A stretch of DNA of 40,642 nucleotides, from positions 1-40,642 of the forward strand of contig JAISFR010000060.1 in the NCBI GenBank assembly GCA_031263565.1, in the 5' to 3' direction. A program made the position numbers and the translations under genes. Of this stretch, positions 24,044-33,900 are shown piece after piece. The stretch is from Candidatus Adiutrix sp. Lineage in GTDB: Bacteria; Desulfobacterota; Desulfarculia; Adiutricales; Adiutricaceae. Positions within the stretch are counted from its first letter, which is position 1; every line of letters begins with the position of its first letter. The notes under the pieces are model-generated. The model had not been told where the DNA came from and made no database searches. It saw only the letters and a list, made by a program, of their open reading frames with translations.

Positions 24044-25435
24044 ATGTATAAATCGTCAACGGAAATAAAAGTCGGCCTCTTCGTTCTGGCGGCCCTGGGC
24101 CTCTTCGTCTGGATGGCCGTCCGCCTGGGCGGCTTCGGCCTGAGCGTCAAAGACACCTACAATATTTCCACAGTCTTCCCCTCGGCCGTGGGCCTCAAAC
24201 AGGGCGTGGCCGTGGAAGTGGCCGGCATTCAGGTGGGCACGGTGGCCAGCATCGAACTCTATGACGACAAGCAGGCCCGGGTGGTCATGGCCATTCAGGA
24301 CGGCATCCGGCTGCCGGCGGACAGCGCCGCCTTTATCCGGTCCTCAGGCCTTCTGGGGGACAAATACGTGGAACTGGCGCCGGGCGGCGGCACCCAGGAA
24401 AAGCTGGAAGCCGGCGGCCAGATCGCCGCGGCCAGAGCCGCCGCCGATGTTTCCGACGTCATGCAGCAATTGGGGGAGATCGCCGCCGATCTCAAAAAAA
24501 TCACCGCCCCCCTGGCCGAGGGCAACACCGGTTCGGACCTCAAAGACCTGATCTCCAATCTCAAGGACATGTCCGAGCGCCTGAGCGGCATTGTCAGCGC
24601 CAATGAAGCCGGCCTGACCGAGACTCTGGCCGCCCTCAACGGCAGCATGACCAATCTTCAGGAAATCACCGACAAAATCAACTCCGGCTCCGGTTCCCTG
24701 GGCCGCCTGATCAATGACGATTCCACCGTGCGGGAACTGAACCAGTCCCTGGCCTCCATTCGCCACATCACCGGGAGAATCGAAGCCGGCGAAGGCACCC
24801 TGGGCCGCCTGATCAGCGACGACGGCACCATCGACAAGGTCGACCGGGCTTTGAGCAGCCTGACCGGATATTTGGAGAAAGAAGATAAATTTAAAGTATT
24901 TGTGGAATATCGGGCCGACTATCTGACCCGCCACGACTTTTTGAAGAGTACGATCAACCTGCGCCTCCAGCCGGGCCCGGACCGCTATTATCTCCTGGGG
25001 GTCACCGGCGACTATTTCGGCAAATACAAGCGCTCCGATTTCCGGAGCACCGACGCCAACGGAGTGGTGCGCAACAGCATTGAGGAAGAATGGCGGCGGG
25101 ACAAGCTGAAATTCAACGCCCAGATCGCCCGGCGTTACTACGATATGGTGGTTCGCGGCGGCCTGATCGAATCCGGCGCCGGCCTGGGCCTGGATTACTA
25201 TCTTGACGAAGACAAATTACGTCTTACCTTAGAGGCGTTCAGCGGCGATTTTGACGAGCGGCCGCACCTGAGGGCCGAAGCCAGTTACAATATCTGGAAA
25301 ATTTTCTACTTCAACCTGGGTTATGACGACTTCATCAGCGACCAGCACCGGGCTTCGCCCTACTTCGGCCTGGGCCTGCGCTTCAATGACGATGATTTGA
25401 AATATCTCCTCAGCGGCGCGTCTTCCCTGTTCTGA
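24044..25435 (+). CDS. mlaD: MCE (MlaD-like) protein with beta-rich C-terminal extension
   Basis: 463 residues. An N-terminal signal anchor (VGLFVLAALGLFVWMAV, about 9-26) leads into one MCE domain (about 38-115; LKQGVAVEVAGIQVGTVASI, GLLGDKYVEL). A long helical section (about 130-285) follows, with two repeats of the type GSLGRLINDDS / GTLGRLISDDG. From about 290 the sequence alternates polar and hydrophobic residues (YYLLGVTGDYFG, AGLGLDYYLDEDKLRLTLEA, ASPYFGLGLRF) and ends in Phe, like an outer-membrane beta barrel. MlaD of E. coli is only about 180 residues. It may tether both membranes or reach an outer-membrane partner. Confidence 0.8.
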   Translation: MYKSSTEIKVGLFVLAALGLFVWMAVRLGGFGLSVKDTYNISTVFPSAVGLKQGVAVEVAGIQVGTVASIELYDDKQARVVMAIQDGIRLPADSAAFIRSSGLLGDKYVELAPGGGTQEKLEAGGQIAAARAAADVSDVMQQLGEIAADLKKITAPLAEGNTGSDLKDLISNLKDMSERLSGIVSANEAGLTETLAALNGSMTNLQEITDKINSGSGSLGRLINDDSTVRELNQSLASIRHITGRIEAGEGTLGRLISDDGTIDKVDRALSSLTGYLEKEDKFKVFVEYRADYLTRHDFLKSTINLRLQPGPDRYYLLGVTGDYFGKYKRSDFRSTDANGVVRNSIEEEWRRDKLKFNAQIARRYYDMVVRGGLIESGAGLGLDYYLDEDKLRLTLEAFSGDFDERPHLRAEASYNIWKIFYFNLGYDDFISDQHRASPYFGLGLRFNDDDLKYLLSGASSLF

Positions 25436-25464
25436 ACGGCCGCCCGAGCCAGGGCAGAAAAAAC

Positions 25465-25494
25465 TTGAACGACCCCGCATCGACATGCTAGAAT
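25465..25494 (+). promoter_or_regulatory. Candidate promoter of the HD-GYP regulator
   Basis: TTGAAC (25465-25470), 18-bp spacer, TAGAAT (25489-25494), 46 bp before the ATG at 25540. Confidence 0.45.
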
Positions 25495-25539
25495 AGAAAC
25501 TTGCAAAAGAAGCGGAAGGCCAGCCGATAAGACAATATT

Positions 25540-26733
25540 ATGAACCCAGCCAAATTTGACATAGGTTCCGACCTCCCGGACGATTCTTCGGCCAAAGCGC
25601 CTAAAATCATGGTGGTTGACGACGAGATTCTCAACCGCAAACTGATTGAGGCCATGCTCAAGCCCCAGGGTTACAAGGTCTTGACCGCCGTTGACGGCGA
25701 GGATTGCCTGGCCAAGGTCGAGACCGACCCGCCCGATCTCATTTTAATGGACATCATGATGCCCAATCTCAACGGTTTTGAGGTGGTCACCCGCCTGAAG
25801 GCCAGGGAGAATCTGGCCCTGATACCCATTGTCATGGTCACCGCCCTGCAGGATGTGGGCGACCGGGTCAAAGCCCTGGAAGTGGGGGCCGACGATTTTC
25901 TGACCAAGCCCGTGGACCGCATGGAGCTTCGGGCCCGGGTGCGTTCGCTTTTAAAGGTCAAGGCCTATAACGACCACATGGTCAACTATCGCCAGGAACT
26001 GGAAAGCGAAGTGGCCAAGCAGACCCTGGAGCTGCAGAAGGCCAGTCTCAAAATCGCCGAAGCCCACTCCAAGCTGCGCGACGCCTCGCTGGAAACCATT
26101 TTCCGCCTGGCCCGGGCCGCCGAATACAAAGACGAGGACACCGGCAACCACATCATCAGCATGAGCCGCATTTCGGCCTTTCTGGCCGAGCGCCTGGGCT
26201 TCAACCCCACGGTGGTCGAGCGCGTTCTCTACGCCTCGCCCATGCACGATATAGGCAAAATCGGCATCCCCGACCGTATTCTGACCAAAAACGGCCCCTT
26301 AAACGATGAGGAATGGGCCGTCATGCGCATGCACACCGTTTTCGGCGGCCAGATACTGGAAGGCTCGGGCATCGGTTTTCTGCGTCTGGGCGAGGTCATC
26401 GCCCTGACCCATCATGAGAAGTGGGATGGTTCGGGCTATCCCAACGGCCTGTCCGGCAACCGGATACCTCTGGCCGGCCGCATTGTGGCCGTGGCCGACG
26501 TCTTTGACGCCCTTATGTCCAAGCGCCCCTATAAGCCGCCCCTGACCATCGATCAGACCGTGGACATCATCCGGGCCGGCCGGGGCACCCATTTCGACCC
26601 CAATGTAGTGGATATTTTCCTGGAATCTCTGCCGGAGATCATCCATCTCTGGAACACCGCCCAGACCGAGCACCACATGGCCCTGGAACCCCGGCACCAC
26701 AACCTCGACGCCGTCCACGCCGCCCGCCCCTGA
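25540..26733 (+). CDS. Response regulator with HD-GYP phosphodiesterase domain
   Basis: 397 residues. The receiver domain (about 21-135) has the acidic pair D27-D28, phospho-acceptor D71 (LILMDIMMPNLNG) and the conserved Lys in LTKPVDR. A short coiled linker (QELESEVAKQTLELQKA) follows. The HD-GYP domain (about 185-370) shows MHDIGKIGIPDRIL (H236-D237), MRMHTVFGGQIL, HHEKWDGSGYPNGLSG and ADVFDALMSKRPYK. It should hydrolyse cyclic di-GMP under control of an unlinked histidine kinase. Probable outputs are motility, pili or biofilm, fitting the nearby pilus and flagellin genes only loosely. Confidence 0.93.
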   Translation: MNPAKFDIGSDLPDDSSAKAPKIMVVDDEILNRKLIEAMLKPQGYKVLTAVDGEDCLAKVETDPPDLILMDIMMPNLNGFEVVTRLKARENLALIPIVMVTALQDVGDRVKALEVGADDFLTKPVDRMELRARVRSLLKVKAYNDHMVNYRQELESEVAKQTLELQKASLKIAEAHSKLRDASLETIFRLARAAEYKDEDTGNHIISMSRISAFLAERLGFNPTVVERVLYASPMHDIGKIGIPDRILTKNGPLNDEEWAVMRMHTVFGGQILEGSGIGFLRLGEVIALTHHEKWDGSGYPNGLSGNRIPLAGRIVAVADVFDALMSKRPYKPPLTIDQTVDIIRAGRGTHFDPNVVDIFLESLPEIIHLWNTAQTEHHMALEPRHHNLDAVHAARP

Positions 26734-26829
26734 GGCGCGGCGCGTATCTGACGCCCGGCCCCTCAGGCTTCCCATAACGCCTGAAGTTCTTTTTTTGAGG
26801 TTCCCCATTATCAGATCTGGAGAGAGCCA

Positions 26830-27516
26830 ATGAGCAAAGTCAAGCCGCTGAGGCTTTTTTTTATTCGTCACGGGCAAACTGAAAATTTTGACGTCCCGCC
26901 TTTTAACGGCTGGCGGGACGCCTCTTTGACCGATTACGGGCGGCGGCAGTTGGACCAGGTGGCCGCCGGCCTGGCCGCCGTTCCTTTCGACGCCGTCTAC
27001 TCCAGCGACCTCAGCCGGGCCGTCTATGGCGGAGAAAGGCTGGCCCGGGCCGTGGGCCGGGACCTGCTGGTCGACCCCAAGTGGCGCGAAATGCATTTCG
27101 GCCGCTGGGAGGGCCTGACTTACCAGGAAATTTACGGCGAAGACCGTGACTTTGCCCGGCGCATCTCTTCGCCCGAAGGCGGCGACCTGCCCTTCCCCGG
27201 CGGAGAAAGTTCGGTCATCTTCACCCGGCGCGTCAGTGAGGCCTTAAGCGGCCTGCGCCAAAATTTCCCCGACGGCGGCCGGGTGGCCGTGGTCTGCCAC
27301 GGGGGGGTCTGCAAGGCCCTGTGGGGCCTGATCCTGAGCCTTCCGGCCCACATCGCCTGGACCACCGTGCGCCAGGATTTCGCCGCGGTCAATGTGGCCG
27401 ACCTCTACCCCTCGGGCCACAACACAGCCCACCTGGTCAACGGCTATCTGGGCCCCGAAGGTTACCACGGTTCCGGCCCCGGCTTTGAGCGGCTCCTGGG
27501 GGCCGATCTTTTCTGA
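26830..27516 (+). CDS. Histidine phosphatase family protein (CobC/PhoE-like)
   Basis: 228 residues with the phosphohistidine motif R13-H14-G15 (FFIRHGQTENF), the SDLSRA segment, the acid REMHFGRWEGLTYQE and the second histidine in VAVVCHGGVCKAL. This is the pattern of alpha-ribazole phosphatase (CobC) and related small-molecule phosphatases. No cobalamin genes are adjacent, so the substrate is unassigned. GGAG lies 11 nt before the ATG. It converges on the electron-transfer operon, with a shared hairpin between them. Confidence 0.88.
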   Translation: MSKVKPLRLFFIRHGQTENFDVPPFNGWRDASLTDYGRRQLDQVAAGLAAVPFDAVYSSDLSRAVYGGERLARAVGRDLLVDPKWREMHFGRWEGLTYQEIYGEDRDFARRISSPEGGDLPFPGGESSVIFTRRVSEALSGLRQNFPDGGRVAVVCHGGVCKALWGLILSLPAHIAWTTVRQDFAAVNVADLYPSGHNTAHLVNGYLGPEGYHGSGPGFERLLGADLF

Positions 27517-27550
27517 GCGGGCCAGGCGCTGCGCGCCATTCTGGCGCGCC

Positions 27551-27586
27551 AAAACGAAACCCGCCGATTTCAGCCGGCGGGTTTCG
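27551..27586. terminator. Bidirectional terminator between convergent genes
   Basis: CGAAACCCGCCG (27555-27566) pairs perfectly with 27575-27586 around an 8-nt loop. On the minus strand it is followed by TTTT (27554-27551), ending the Hdr operon; on the plus strand it follows the phosphatase gene. Confidence 0.8.
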
Positions 27587-27605
27587 CGTTCCGGAGTAAA
27601 AACAA

Positions 27606-28445
27606 TCAATATTCCCTGGGCAGTTGGTTGAGCTGGGAGAGGGTGAAGACCGGCCCGTCCTTGCAGACATATTCCGGACCCACGTTGCAGCGGCCGCAGA
27701 TGCCCAGGCCGCACTTCATGCGGTTTTCCAGGCTCATGATGATGTCGTCGTGGGAATAGCCGGCCTCTTCCAGCACCGGCTGGGTGAACTTGATCATGAC
27801 CGGCGGGCCGCAGATGATGGCCGCGGTGTTTTCCGGCGGCGGGCAGACGTTTTTGGTGACGGTGGGCACGAAACCAACCAGACCGTCCCAGCCGGGGGCC
27901 TCGCGGTCGATGGTCACGTGAACGTCGATGTCGGCGCGCTTCTGCCACTCGCTCCAGTCGTCCTTAAAGCAGAGCAGGCCCGGGGTCCGGGCGCCGTAGA
28001 TGAAGGTGATCTTGCCGTATTTGGGCCGGTTTTCCGGCTGGATCATCCAGACGATGGTCGAACGCAGGGTGGTCACGGCAAAGCCGCCGGCAATGATGAC
28101 GATGTTTTTGCCTTCCAGCTTGTCCAGGGGGTAAGGGTGCCCCAAGGGACCCCGGATGCCCATGACATCCCCCACCTTCATGTTGTGCAGGTAGCTGGAG
28201 ACCTGGCCGACCCGGTTGACGGTGAACATGACAAAGCCTTTTTCCGTGGGGGAAGAGGCAATGCCGATGGGAATCTCGCCCTGGCCGGGAATCGACAGTT
28301 CGGCGAACTGGCCCGGCAGATAGGCGAATTTGTCCTCGTCGGCGGGGTTTAAGAATTCGAATTTAAAGGTGCGCAGATTCTTGTCCTCGGTCTCGATCCG
28401 CAGCGAGGAAATACGCACGGGGTAAGGCAGATAAGGATTATGCAC
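27606..28445 (-). CDS. FAD/NAD(P)-binding oxidoreductase subunit (FlxA / hydrogenase gamma-like)
   Basis: 279 residues with a flavin domain (PGQFAELSIPGQGEIPIGIA, about 44-63), an NAD(P)-binding domain (IVIIAGGFAVTTLRS, YGARTPGLLCF, AAIICGPPVMIKF) and a C-terminal [2Fe-2S] site of the PyrK kind (MKCGLGICGRCNVG, then YVCKDGPVF). In Flx (flavin oxidoreductase), sulfhydrogenase gamma and AsrB families this subunit exchanges electrons between NAD(P)H and Fe-S partners. Last gene of the operon, 10 bp after the preceding gene, then a terminator. It is probably the pyridine nucleotide site of the whole complex. Whether NADH or NADPH is used cannot be read. Confidence 0.88.
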   Translation of the reverse strand: MHNPYLPYPVRISSLRIETEDKNLRTFKFEFLNPADEDKFAYLPGQFAELSIPGQGEIPIGIASSPTEKGFVMFTVNRVGQVSSYLHNMKVGDVMGIRGPLGHPYPLDKLEGKNIVIIAGGFAVTTLRSTIVWMIQPENRPKYGKITFIYGARTPGLLCFKDDWSEWQKRADIDVHVTIDREAPGWDGLVGFVPTVTKNVCPPPENTAAIICGPPVMIKFTQPVLEEAGYSHDDIIMSLENRMKCGLGICGRCNVGPEYVCKDGPVFTLSQLNQLPREY

Positions 28446-28455
28446 GTCGCCCCCC

Positions 28456-29490
28456 TTAGCCGTTCATTTGCCGGGCGACTTCCCGGATGTCTATGTTGAC
28501 CGGACACAGGGTCACGCAACGGCCGCAGCCGATGCAGCCGCAGGCGCCGTCCTGTTTCATCGGTATGTATTTCAGTTTGTGCATGAACCGCTGGCGCATG
28601 CGTTCGGTCTTGGTCGGCCGGGGGTTGTGCCCGGTGCCGTGAACCGTGTAGAGCCAGCTCATGCAGGTGTCCCAGTTGCGCATGCGCAGCCCGCCTTTTT
28701 CATTCTGCTCGTCCTGAATGTCGAAACAGTGGCAGGTGGGGCAGACAAAGGTACAGGTGCCGCAGTTGAGACAGCGGTCGGCCGTGTCCTTCCAGTGGGG
28801 CTGGTTGTAGATCTCCATAACGGCCGCCCCGGCCACTTTGGACTGATCCAGGGGCCCGGGCATTCCGGCTTCGGCCGCCTGTTTCTTCTCGGCCAGTTCG
28901 GCGCCGATTTCAGCGCTTTCCAGCCCGCTCAGGCCCTTGAGGAATTCCCCGCCCTCGGCGCTGAGGGTCTTGAGGGCCAGGCCGCCGTCCCTGACGAAGG
29001 CAATGGCGTCCAGCCCGGCTTCCCCGAAGGGCGAGCCGCCCACGGCCGTGCAGAAGCAGGCCGGCCGGGGATCGTGGCAGGCCAGGCCGATCTTGACGGC
29101 CGATTCATACTTGCTCTTCCAGTAGGGGTCGGTGAAACGATTGTTCTGAAAAACCCGGTCACAGACCACCAAACCCCGGGCGTCGCAGGGGCGGAGGCCG
29201 AAGAGGACCATGGGGGCCGTCTCATCCAGACCCAGAGGCTTGTAGACGAAAGGATCGCTCTTGGCCGTGTCTTTGTGGAAGGCCATCAGCTTTTCGGTCT
29301 GAGGGAAAAAGGCGCTCTTGGGCGACTGATGGGTGTTTCCGAAATCCAGGCTGACCTTTTCCGGGTCGGTTTCGATCATCTGGAGCTTGCCGCTCACTTC
29401 CGCCGGGGCCAGGAAACGGCGCTTCCCGCCCTCGGTCAGGGCCTTGAAGAAATCTTTCAGGGCGTTTTCCTTGACAATATATTCAGCCAT
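28456..29490 (-). CDS. 4Fe-4S dicluster electron-transfer subunit (hydrogenase beta / AsrA / FlxB-like)
   Basis: 344 residues. The N-terminal part carries FGLRPCDARGL and CFCTAVGGSPFGE, marks of the family that includes sulfhydrogenase beta and anaerobic sulfite reductase A. Two clusters close the protein: CLNCGTCTFVCPTCHCFDIQ (about 239-258) and CIGCGRCVTLCPVNID (about 320-335). It should relay electrons between the FAD/NAD subunit downstream and the HdrA/MvhD side. The partners are 10-14 bp away on both sides, so it is a tightly linked operon member. No catalytic hydrogenase or sulfite reductase genes accompany it. Confidence 0.85.
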   Translation of the reverse strand: MAEYIVKENALKDFFKALTEGGKRRFLAPAEVSGKLQMIETDPEKVSLDFGNTHQSPKSAFFPQTEKLMAFHKDTAKSDPFVYKPLGLDETAPMVLFGLRPCDARGLVVCDRVFQNNRFTDPYWKSKYESAVKIGLACHDPRPACFCTAVGGSPFGEAGLDAIAFVRDGGLALKTLSAEGGEFLKGLSGLESAEIGAELAEKKQAAEAGMPGPLDQSKVAGAAVMEIYNQPHWKDTADRCLNCGTCTFVCPTCHCFDIQDEQNEKGGLRMRNWDTCMSWLYTVHGTGHNPRPTKTERMRQRFMHKLKYIPMKQDGACGCIGCGRCVTLCPVNIDIREVARQMNG

Positions 29491-29504
29491 TCTCCGCGCC
29501 CTTT

Positions 29505-30461
29505 CTATTTGATAAAGTCGGCTTCGTCATCGGGCCGGTAGGTGGTTAAAGGCGGGGTCTGGTCCCAGCTCAGGCCGGGCAGATAGTTCCAGTCCTTTTG
29601 AACTTCCTCGTCCAAAAGGCGGTTGAACTCCCGCAGCTTGATGTCCATGGGGCAGGCCGCTTCGCAGCCGCCGCAGGAGGTGCAGCGCCCGGAGCAGTGG
29701 AAGGCCCTTAAGAGGTGGAAAGTGAAGGTGTCCATCTCGTCCTGGGATTTGCCCAGCCACTGGGGCCGGGTTTCGTCCACAAAGCAGACCGGGCAGTAAC
29801 AGAGGGGACAGGCGTTGCGGCAGGCGTAGCAACGCAGGCAATTCTTGACCAGTCCCTTGAAATAAGCCATCTTTTCTTCGAGGCTCTGGCCGGCCAGAGC
29901 CTTGAGGTCGGCGTAATCATCGGCCGGCAGGGCTTCGGTGGGCTCGCCGATCAGTTCGTCGGCCACCCCTTCGGGGGTGCGGCTGACGCAGGTTTTGCAG
30001 TTGCGGCGCAATACGTCTTCTTTGGGCAGGCTGCTGCTCCAGCCGTCGCCGCTGAGCTTGATGGTGGCCCAGTCCTCCTCGGCCGCGCGAATGGGCCGGG
30101 GTTCCCGGGCCTGGATCTGTTCCACATCCACCAGACCGCCGCAGGCCACGCCAACGATGTAGAGATTCTCGCGCTCAATCTGCTTTTCCACCACCTGGCC
30201 CACGGCGCTGCGGGCGTCGCAGCCCTTGGCGATGATGGCCACTTTGCCCGGGTATTTGGGTAAATAGGTGGCCAGGTTGATCTTGGCGAAATTGGACCAG
30301 ATGAGTTGATTGCAGTCATCCTCGGTGCGGCAGAAGATGGGGGCCACGGTCATGGGCGTAGTGCCCTGACGGCAGCCGATGACCACCTCGGCCTTGCCTT
30401 CGGCCAACAGGCGCTTGGCCGCGCTCTGAATTTTCTGATTGAGATCGGGCAAAGACGTCAT
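29505..30461 (-). CDS. FrhB-like / 4Fe-4S dicluster subunit (FlxC-like)
   Basis: 318 residues. The N-terminal half resembles the F420-hydrogenase beta (FrhB/FdhB) fold, for example VAIIAKGCDARSAVGQVVEK and YIVGVACGGLVDVEQIQ. The C-terminal half has cysteine-rich cluster sites: NCLRCYACRNACPLCYCPVC (near residue 222-241) and CSGRCTSCGGCEAACPMDI. An extra CKTC pair lies near residue 155. FrhB-type domains bind FAD and feed flavin-linked electron flow. The ATG at 30461 lies one base past the mvhD stop with GGAGG upstream. Naming relative to FlxB/FlxC is by position and is tentative. Confidence 0.8.
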   Translation of the reverse strand: MTSLPDLNQKIQSAAKRLLAEGKAEVVIGCRQGTTPMTVAPIFCRTEDDCNQLIWSNFAKINLATYLPKYPGKVAIIAKGCDARSAVGQVVEKQIERENLYIVGVACGGLVDVEQIQAREPRPIRAAEEDWATIKLSGDGWSSSLPKEDVLRRNCKTCVSRTPEGVADELIGEPTEALPADDYADLKALAGQSLEEKMAYFKGLVKNCLRCYACRNACPLCYCPVCFVDETRPQWLGKSQDEMDTFTFHLLRAFHCSGRCTSCGGCEAACPMDIKLREFNRLLDEEVQKDWNYLPGLSWDQTPPLTTYRPDDEADFIK

Positions 30462-30462
30462 A

Positions 30463-30909
30463 TCAGGCCACCTCCGGCAGACCCAGATCAAGCTCCGCTT
30501 TGCGGAAGTTTACATTCGGCCCGCAGGCCCGGACTTTTTCCACCACTTCCCTGGCTATTTCCTGAAACTTGTTGGCCTCGGCCGAGGAGATCCAGGAGAA
30601 GTGCAGACGGCCGGGCTCCAGACCCACGGCCTCAAGCATGTGGTGCAGCAGCATGAACTTGCGGCGGGCGTGATAGTTGCCGGCAATATAGTGGCAGTCG
30701 CCGGGGTGACAGCCGCTGATCCAAACCCCGTCGGCCCCGCGTTTGAAGGCCTCCAGGATATATTTGGGGTTCAGCCGGCCGGTGCAGGGCAGACGCACCA
30801 CCCGAAAGTTGGGGGGATAGTCCAGACGGCTGACGCCGGCCAGGTCCGCGGCCCCATAGGTACACCAGTTGCAGAAGAAAGCCACGATTTTGGGTTCAAA
30901 TTCGCTCAT
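30463..30909 (-). CDS. mvhD: MvhD/FlxD-family iron-sulfur subunit
   Basis: 148 residues, usual length for MvhD. Motifs: IVAFFCNWCTYGAADLAG (C13 and C16 region), RLPCTGRLNPKYILEAFKRG and ISGCHPGDCHYIAGNYHA. The cysteines carry a [2Fe-2S] cluster in MvhD, which hands electrons to the flavin of HdrA. The gene lies 53 bp after hdrA and directly before the FrhB-like gene, the order expected of HdrA electron-input modules. Confidence 0.93.
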   Translation of the reverse strand: MSEFEPKIVAFFCNWCTYGAADLAGVSRLDYPPNFRVVRLPCTGRLNPKYILEAFKRGADGVWISGCHPGDCHYIAGNYHARRKFMLLHHMLEAVGLEPGRLHFSWISSAEANKFQEIAREVVEKVRACGPNVNFRKAELDLGLPEVA

Positions 30910-30962
30910 GATATTTTCCTTTTGTCGGTAGTAAACCTTTCAGGCCTCAGACCCGGCCCGCC

Positions 30963-33900
30963 CTAAAGAGCCGCCGCGATTTGGGCGAAAAGCCCGTCGT
31001 TGGTGAAACCGCGCAGAATCGGGGCGTCGGAGCGGCAGGAGGAAGCGCAGGTGCCGCAGCCCTTGCACATGGCCTCGTTGACCGCGGCCTTGCCCTTGGC
31101 CTCGTCGATCTTGACGGCCGAGAAGGGGCAGACGGCCACGCAGACCCCGCAGCCGGAACATTTGGCCTGATTGATCTCGGCCACAATGCCGCCCACGGTC
31201 ATCTTGGGCTGGGTCAAGACGGTCACCGCCCGGGCGGCCGCCGCCTGGGCCTGGGCCACCACCTCGTCCATGGGCTTGGGATAGTGGCAGATGCCGGCCA
31301 TGAACATGCCGTCGGTGGCGAAATCAACCGGCCTGAGCTTCTGGTGGGCCTCGAAGAACCAGCCGTCCTCATCCAGGGGCACTTTGTACTTCATGGCCAG
31401 TTCGCTTTCCCGGCCGGAGACGATGGCCGCCGCCAACACCAGGAAATCGGGGTTGATCAGGAGATTGCGGCCGGAAACCGGATCGTGGACTTCCACATTG
31501 AGCGCCTCGCCGCTTTCGCTGACCTTGGGCTTGGAATCCAGGTCGTAGCGGACGAAGATGACGCCCAGGTCGCGGGCTTCCTTGTAAAGATCCTCCTTCT
31601 GGGCGTAGGTGCGCATGTCGCGGTAGAGGACGAAAATCCGGGCGTCAGGGTTCTTCTTTTTGATATGAACGGCCGAGTGCACGGTATGGGTGCAGCAGAC
31701 CTTGGAGCAGTACATCCGTTCCGGCTCGCGGGAGCCCACGCACTGGACAAAGACGAAAGTCCGGGCCGCGTCCACGGCCTCGTCCCTGGCTTTCATCCGC
31801 TCGTCGAGTTCCAGATGGGTCAGCACTTTGGGGTTCTGGCCGTAGAGGTATTCGGCGGGTTTGGATTCCAGGGCGCCGGTGGCGATGATGGTCACCCCGT
31901 GCTTGACGGTCTCGCCGTTAGTCAGGGTGGTTTCGAAGTTGCCCACGAAACCTTCCACCTGGCCCACTTCGGCCTTCAGGGCCACCGAGATGTTCGGGTC
32001 GGCCTCCACCTTGGCCTGAAGTTCGTCCAGATATTTGCCCACATCCTCATCCTTGGAGGTGGACAGGATGCGGTTGGCGATGCCGCCGAGCTTTTCGGCC
32101 TTTTCCACCACCACGCTTTTGAAACCCTGCTGGGAAAGGGTCAGGGCCGCGTTCAGCCCGGCCACGCCGCCGCCGATGACCAGGGCCGTGGGGTCGACGT
32201 CGATGACGTTCTCGGTCAGCGGGGTCAGAAGGGCGGCCTTGGCCACGGCCATCTCGGTCATATCCATGGCCTTGCGGGTGGCTTCCTCGGGGTTGCCCGC
32301 ATGAACCCAGGAATCGTGGTTGCGAATGTTGGCCATCTCAAAGAGATATTTGTTGAGGCCGGCAGCGGCCAGGGTTTCCATGAAGAGCGGCTCGTGGGTC
32401 CGGGGGGAGCAGGCCGAAACCACGATGCGGTTCAGGCGCATGTCCTTGATAAGCTTGACCATCTGCTCCTGATTGTCCTGGGAGCAGGCGAACATGGTGT
32501 TGGAGGCGAATTCCACAAAGGGCAGGGTCTTGGCGAACTCCACCACCTTGGGCACATCAATGACCGAGGCGATGTTGATGCCGCAGTGGCAGATGAAGAC
32601 CCCGATGCGGGGCGGCTCGCCGTTGATGTCCATGGGGGCCGGAACATTGACGGTCCTGGTCAGGGTGCCCCGGGCCGAAGACAGCTTGGAAGAGGCGGCC
32701 GCGGCCGCGGCCGAAGCTTCCATGACCGAGCTGGGAATGTCTTTGGGGCCGGTGAAGACCCCGCAGGCATAAATGCCCGGGCGGGACAGGGCCACCGGGG
32801 AGAAGCTGGAGGTCTTGGCGAAATTGTATTTGTCGGTCTCCAGGCCGAACTTGCGGCTCATATCCTGGGTTTCGCCGGTGATGACCAGGCCGTGGGAGAG
32901 GACGGCCAGGTCGAAATCCTCGGTGGTCGACTGGCCGTGGTCGGTCACGTAATGGAAGCGGACCCCGCCGTCTTTCAAGGGCTGAACAGTATGAATGCGG
33001 CTGCGGACAAAGCGGATGCCCTTGGCCTTGGCCTTTTCGTAATAGCGCTCGAAATCTTTGCCGAAACTGCGGATATCCATGTAAAAGACGGTCACCTGCA
33101 GATCGTACTTGGCGTGCTCCTTGGCGATGATGGCTTCCTTGATGGCGTACATGCAACAGACCGAGCTGCAGTAGCCGTTGTCGGCCCGGTTGATGTCGCG
33201 GGAGCCCACGCACTGAAGGAAGGCGATGGACTGGGGTTCCTTATGGTCGCCGCTGCGGACCACGTGGCCCATGGTCGGGCCGGTGGCCCCCAGAAGACGT
33301 TCGAACTCCAGGGCGGTCATGACGTTGGGGTCGTCGGCGTAGCGGTAGGTTTCGAAATCTTTGGGATTATAGGGTTTAAAGCCGGGGGCCAGAACCACCG
33401 AACCCACGTTCAAGACGGCTTCCTCGGCCTTCTGGCCATAGTCCACGGCCTTGGCCGGGCAAACCTTTTGGCAGGAGCCGCACTTGCCCTTGGTCAGCAT
33501 CAGGCATTTTTCCGCGTCAATGCCGTATTTCAGGGGCACGGCCTGGGCGTACTGCACGTAGATGGCTTTGCGCTTGTCCAACAGCTCGTTGTATTCGTTA
33601 TCGACCTTGACCGGGCACTTCTTGGTGCACTCGCCGCAGGCGATGCATTTGGACATGTCGATATAGCGGGGGTTCTTGCGGACCCGGACCCGGAAGTCGC
33701 CTTCCGCGCCGTCGATGGCCAGAATGTCGGTCAGGGTCAAAAGTTCGATGTTGATGTGACGGCCCACCTCGACCAGCTTGGGCGAGATGATGCACATGGA
33801 GCAGTCGTTGGTGGGAAAAGTCTTGTCCAACTGGGACATGCGGCCGCCGATGGCCAGGGACTTTTCCACCAGATAAACATAATAACCGGCGTTGGCCAGA

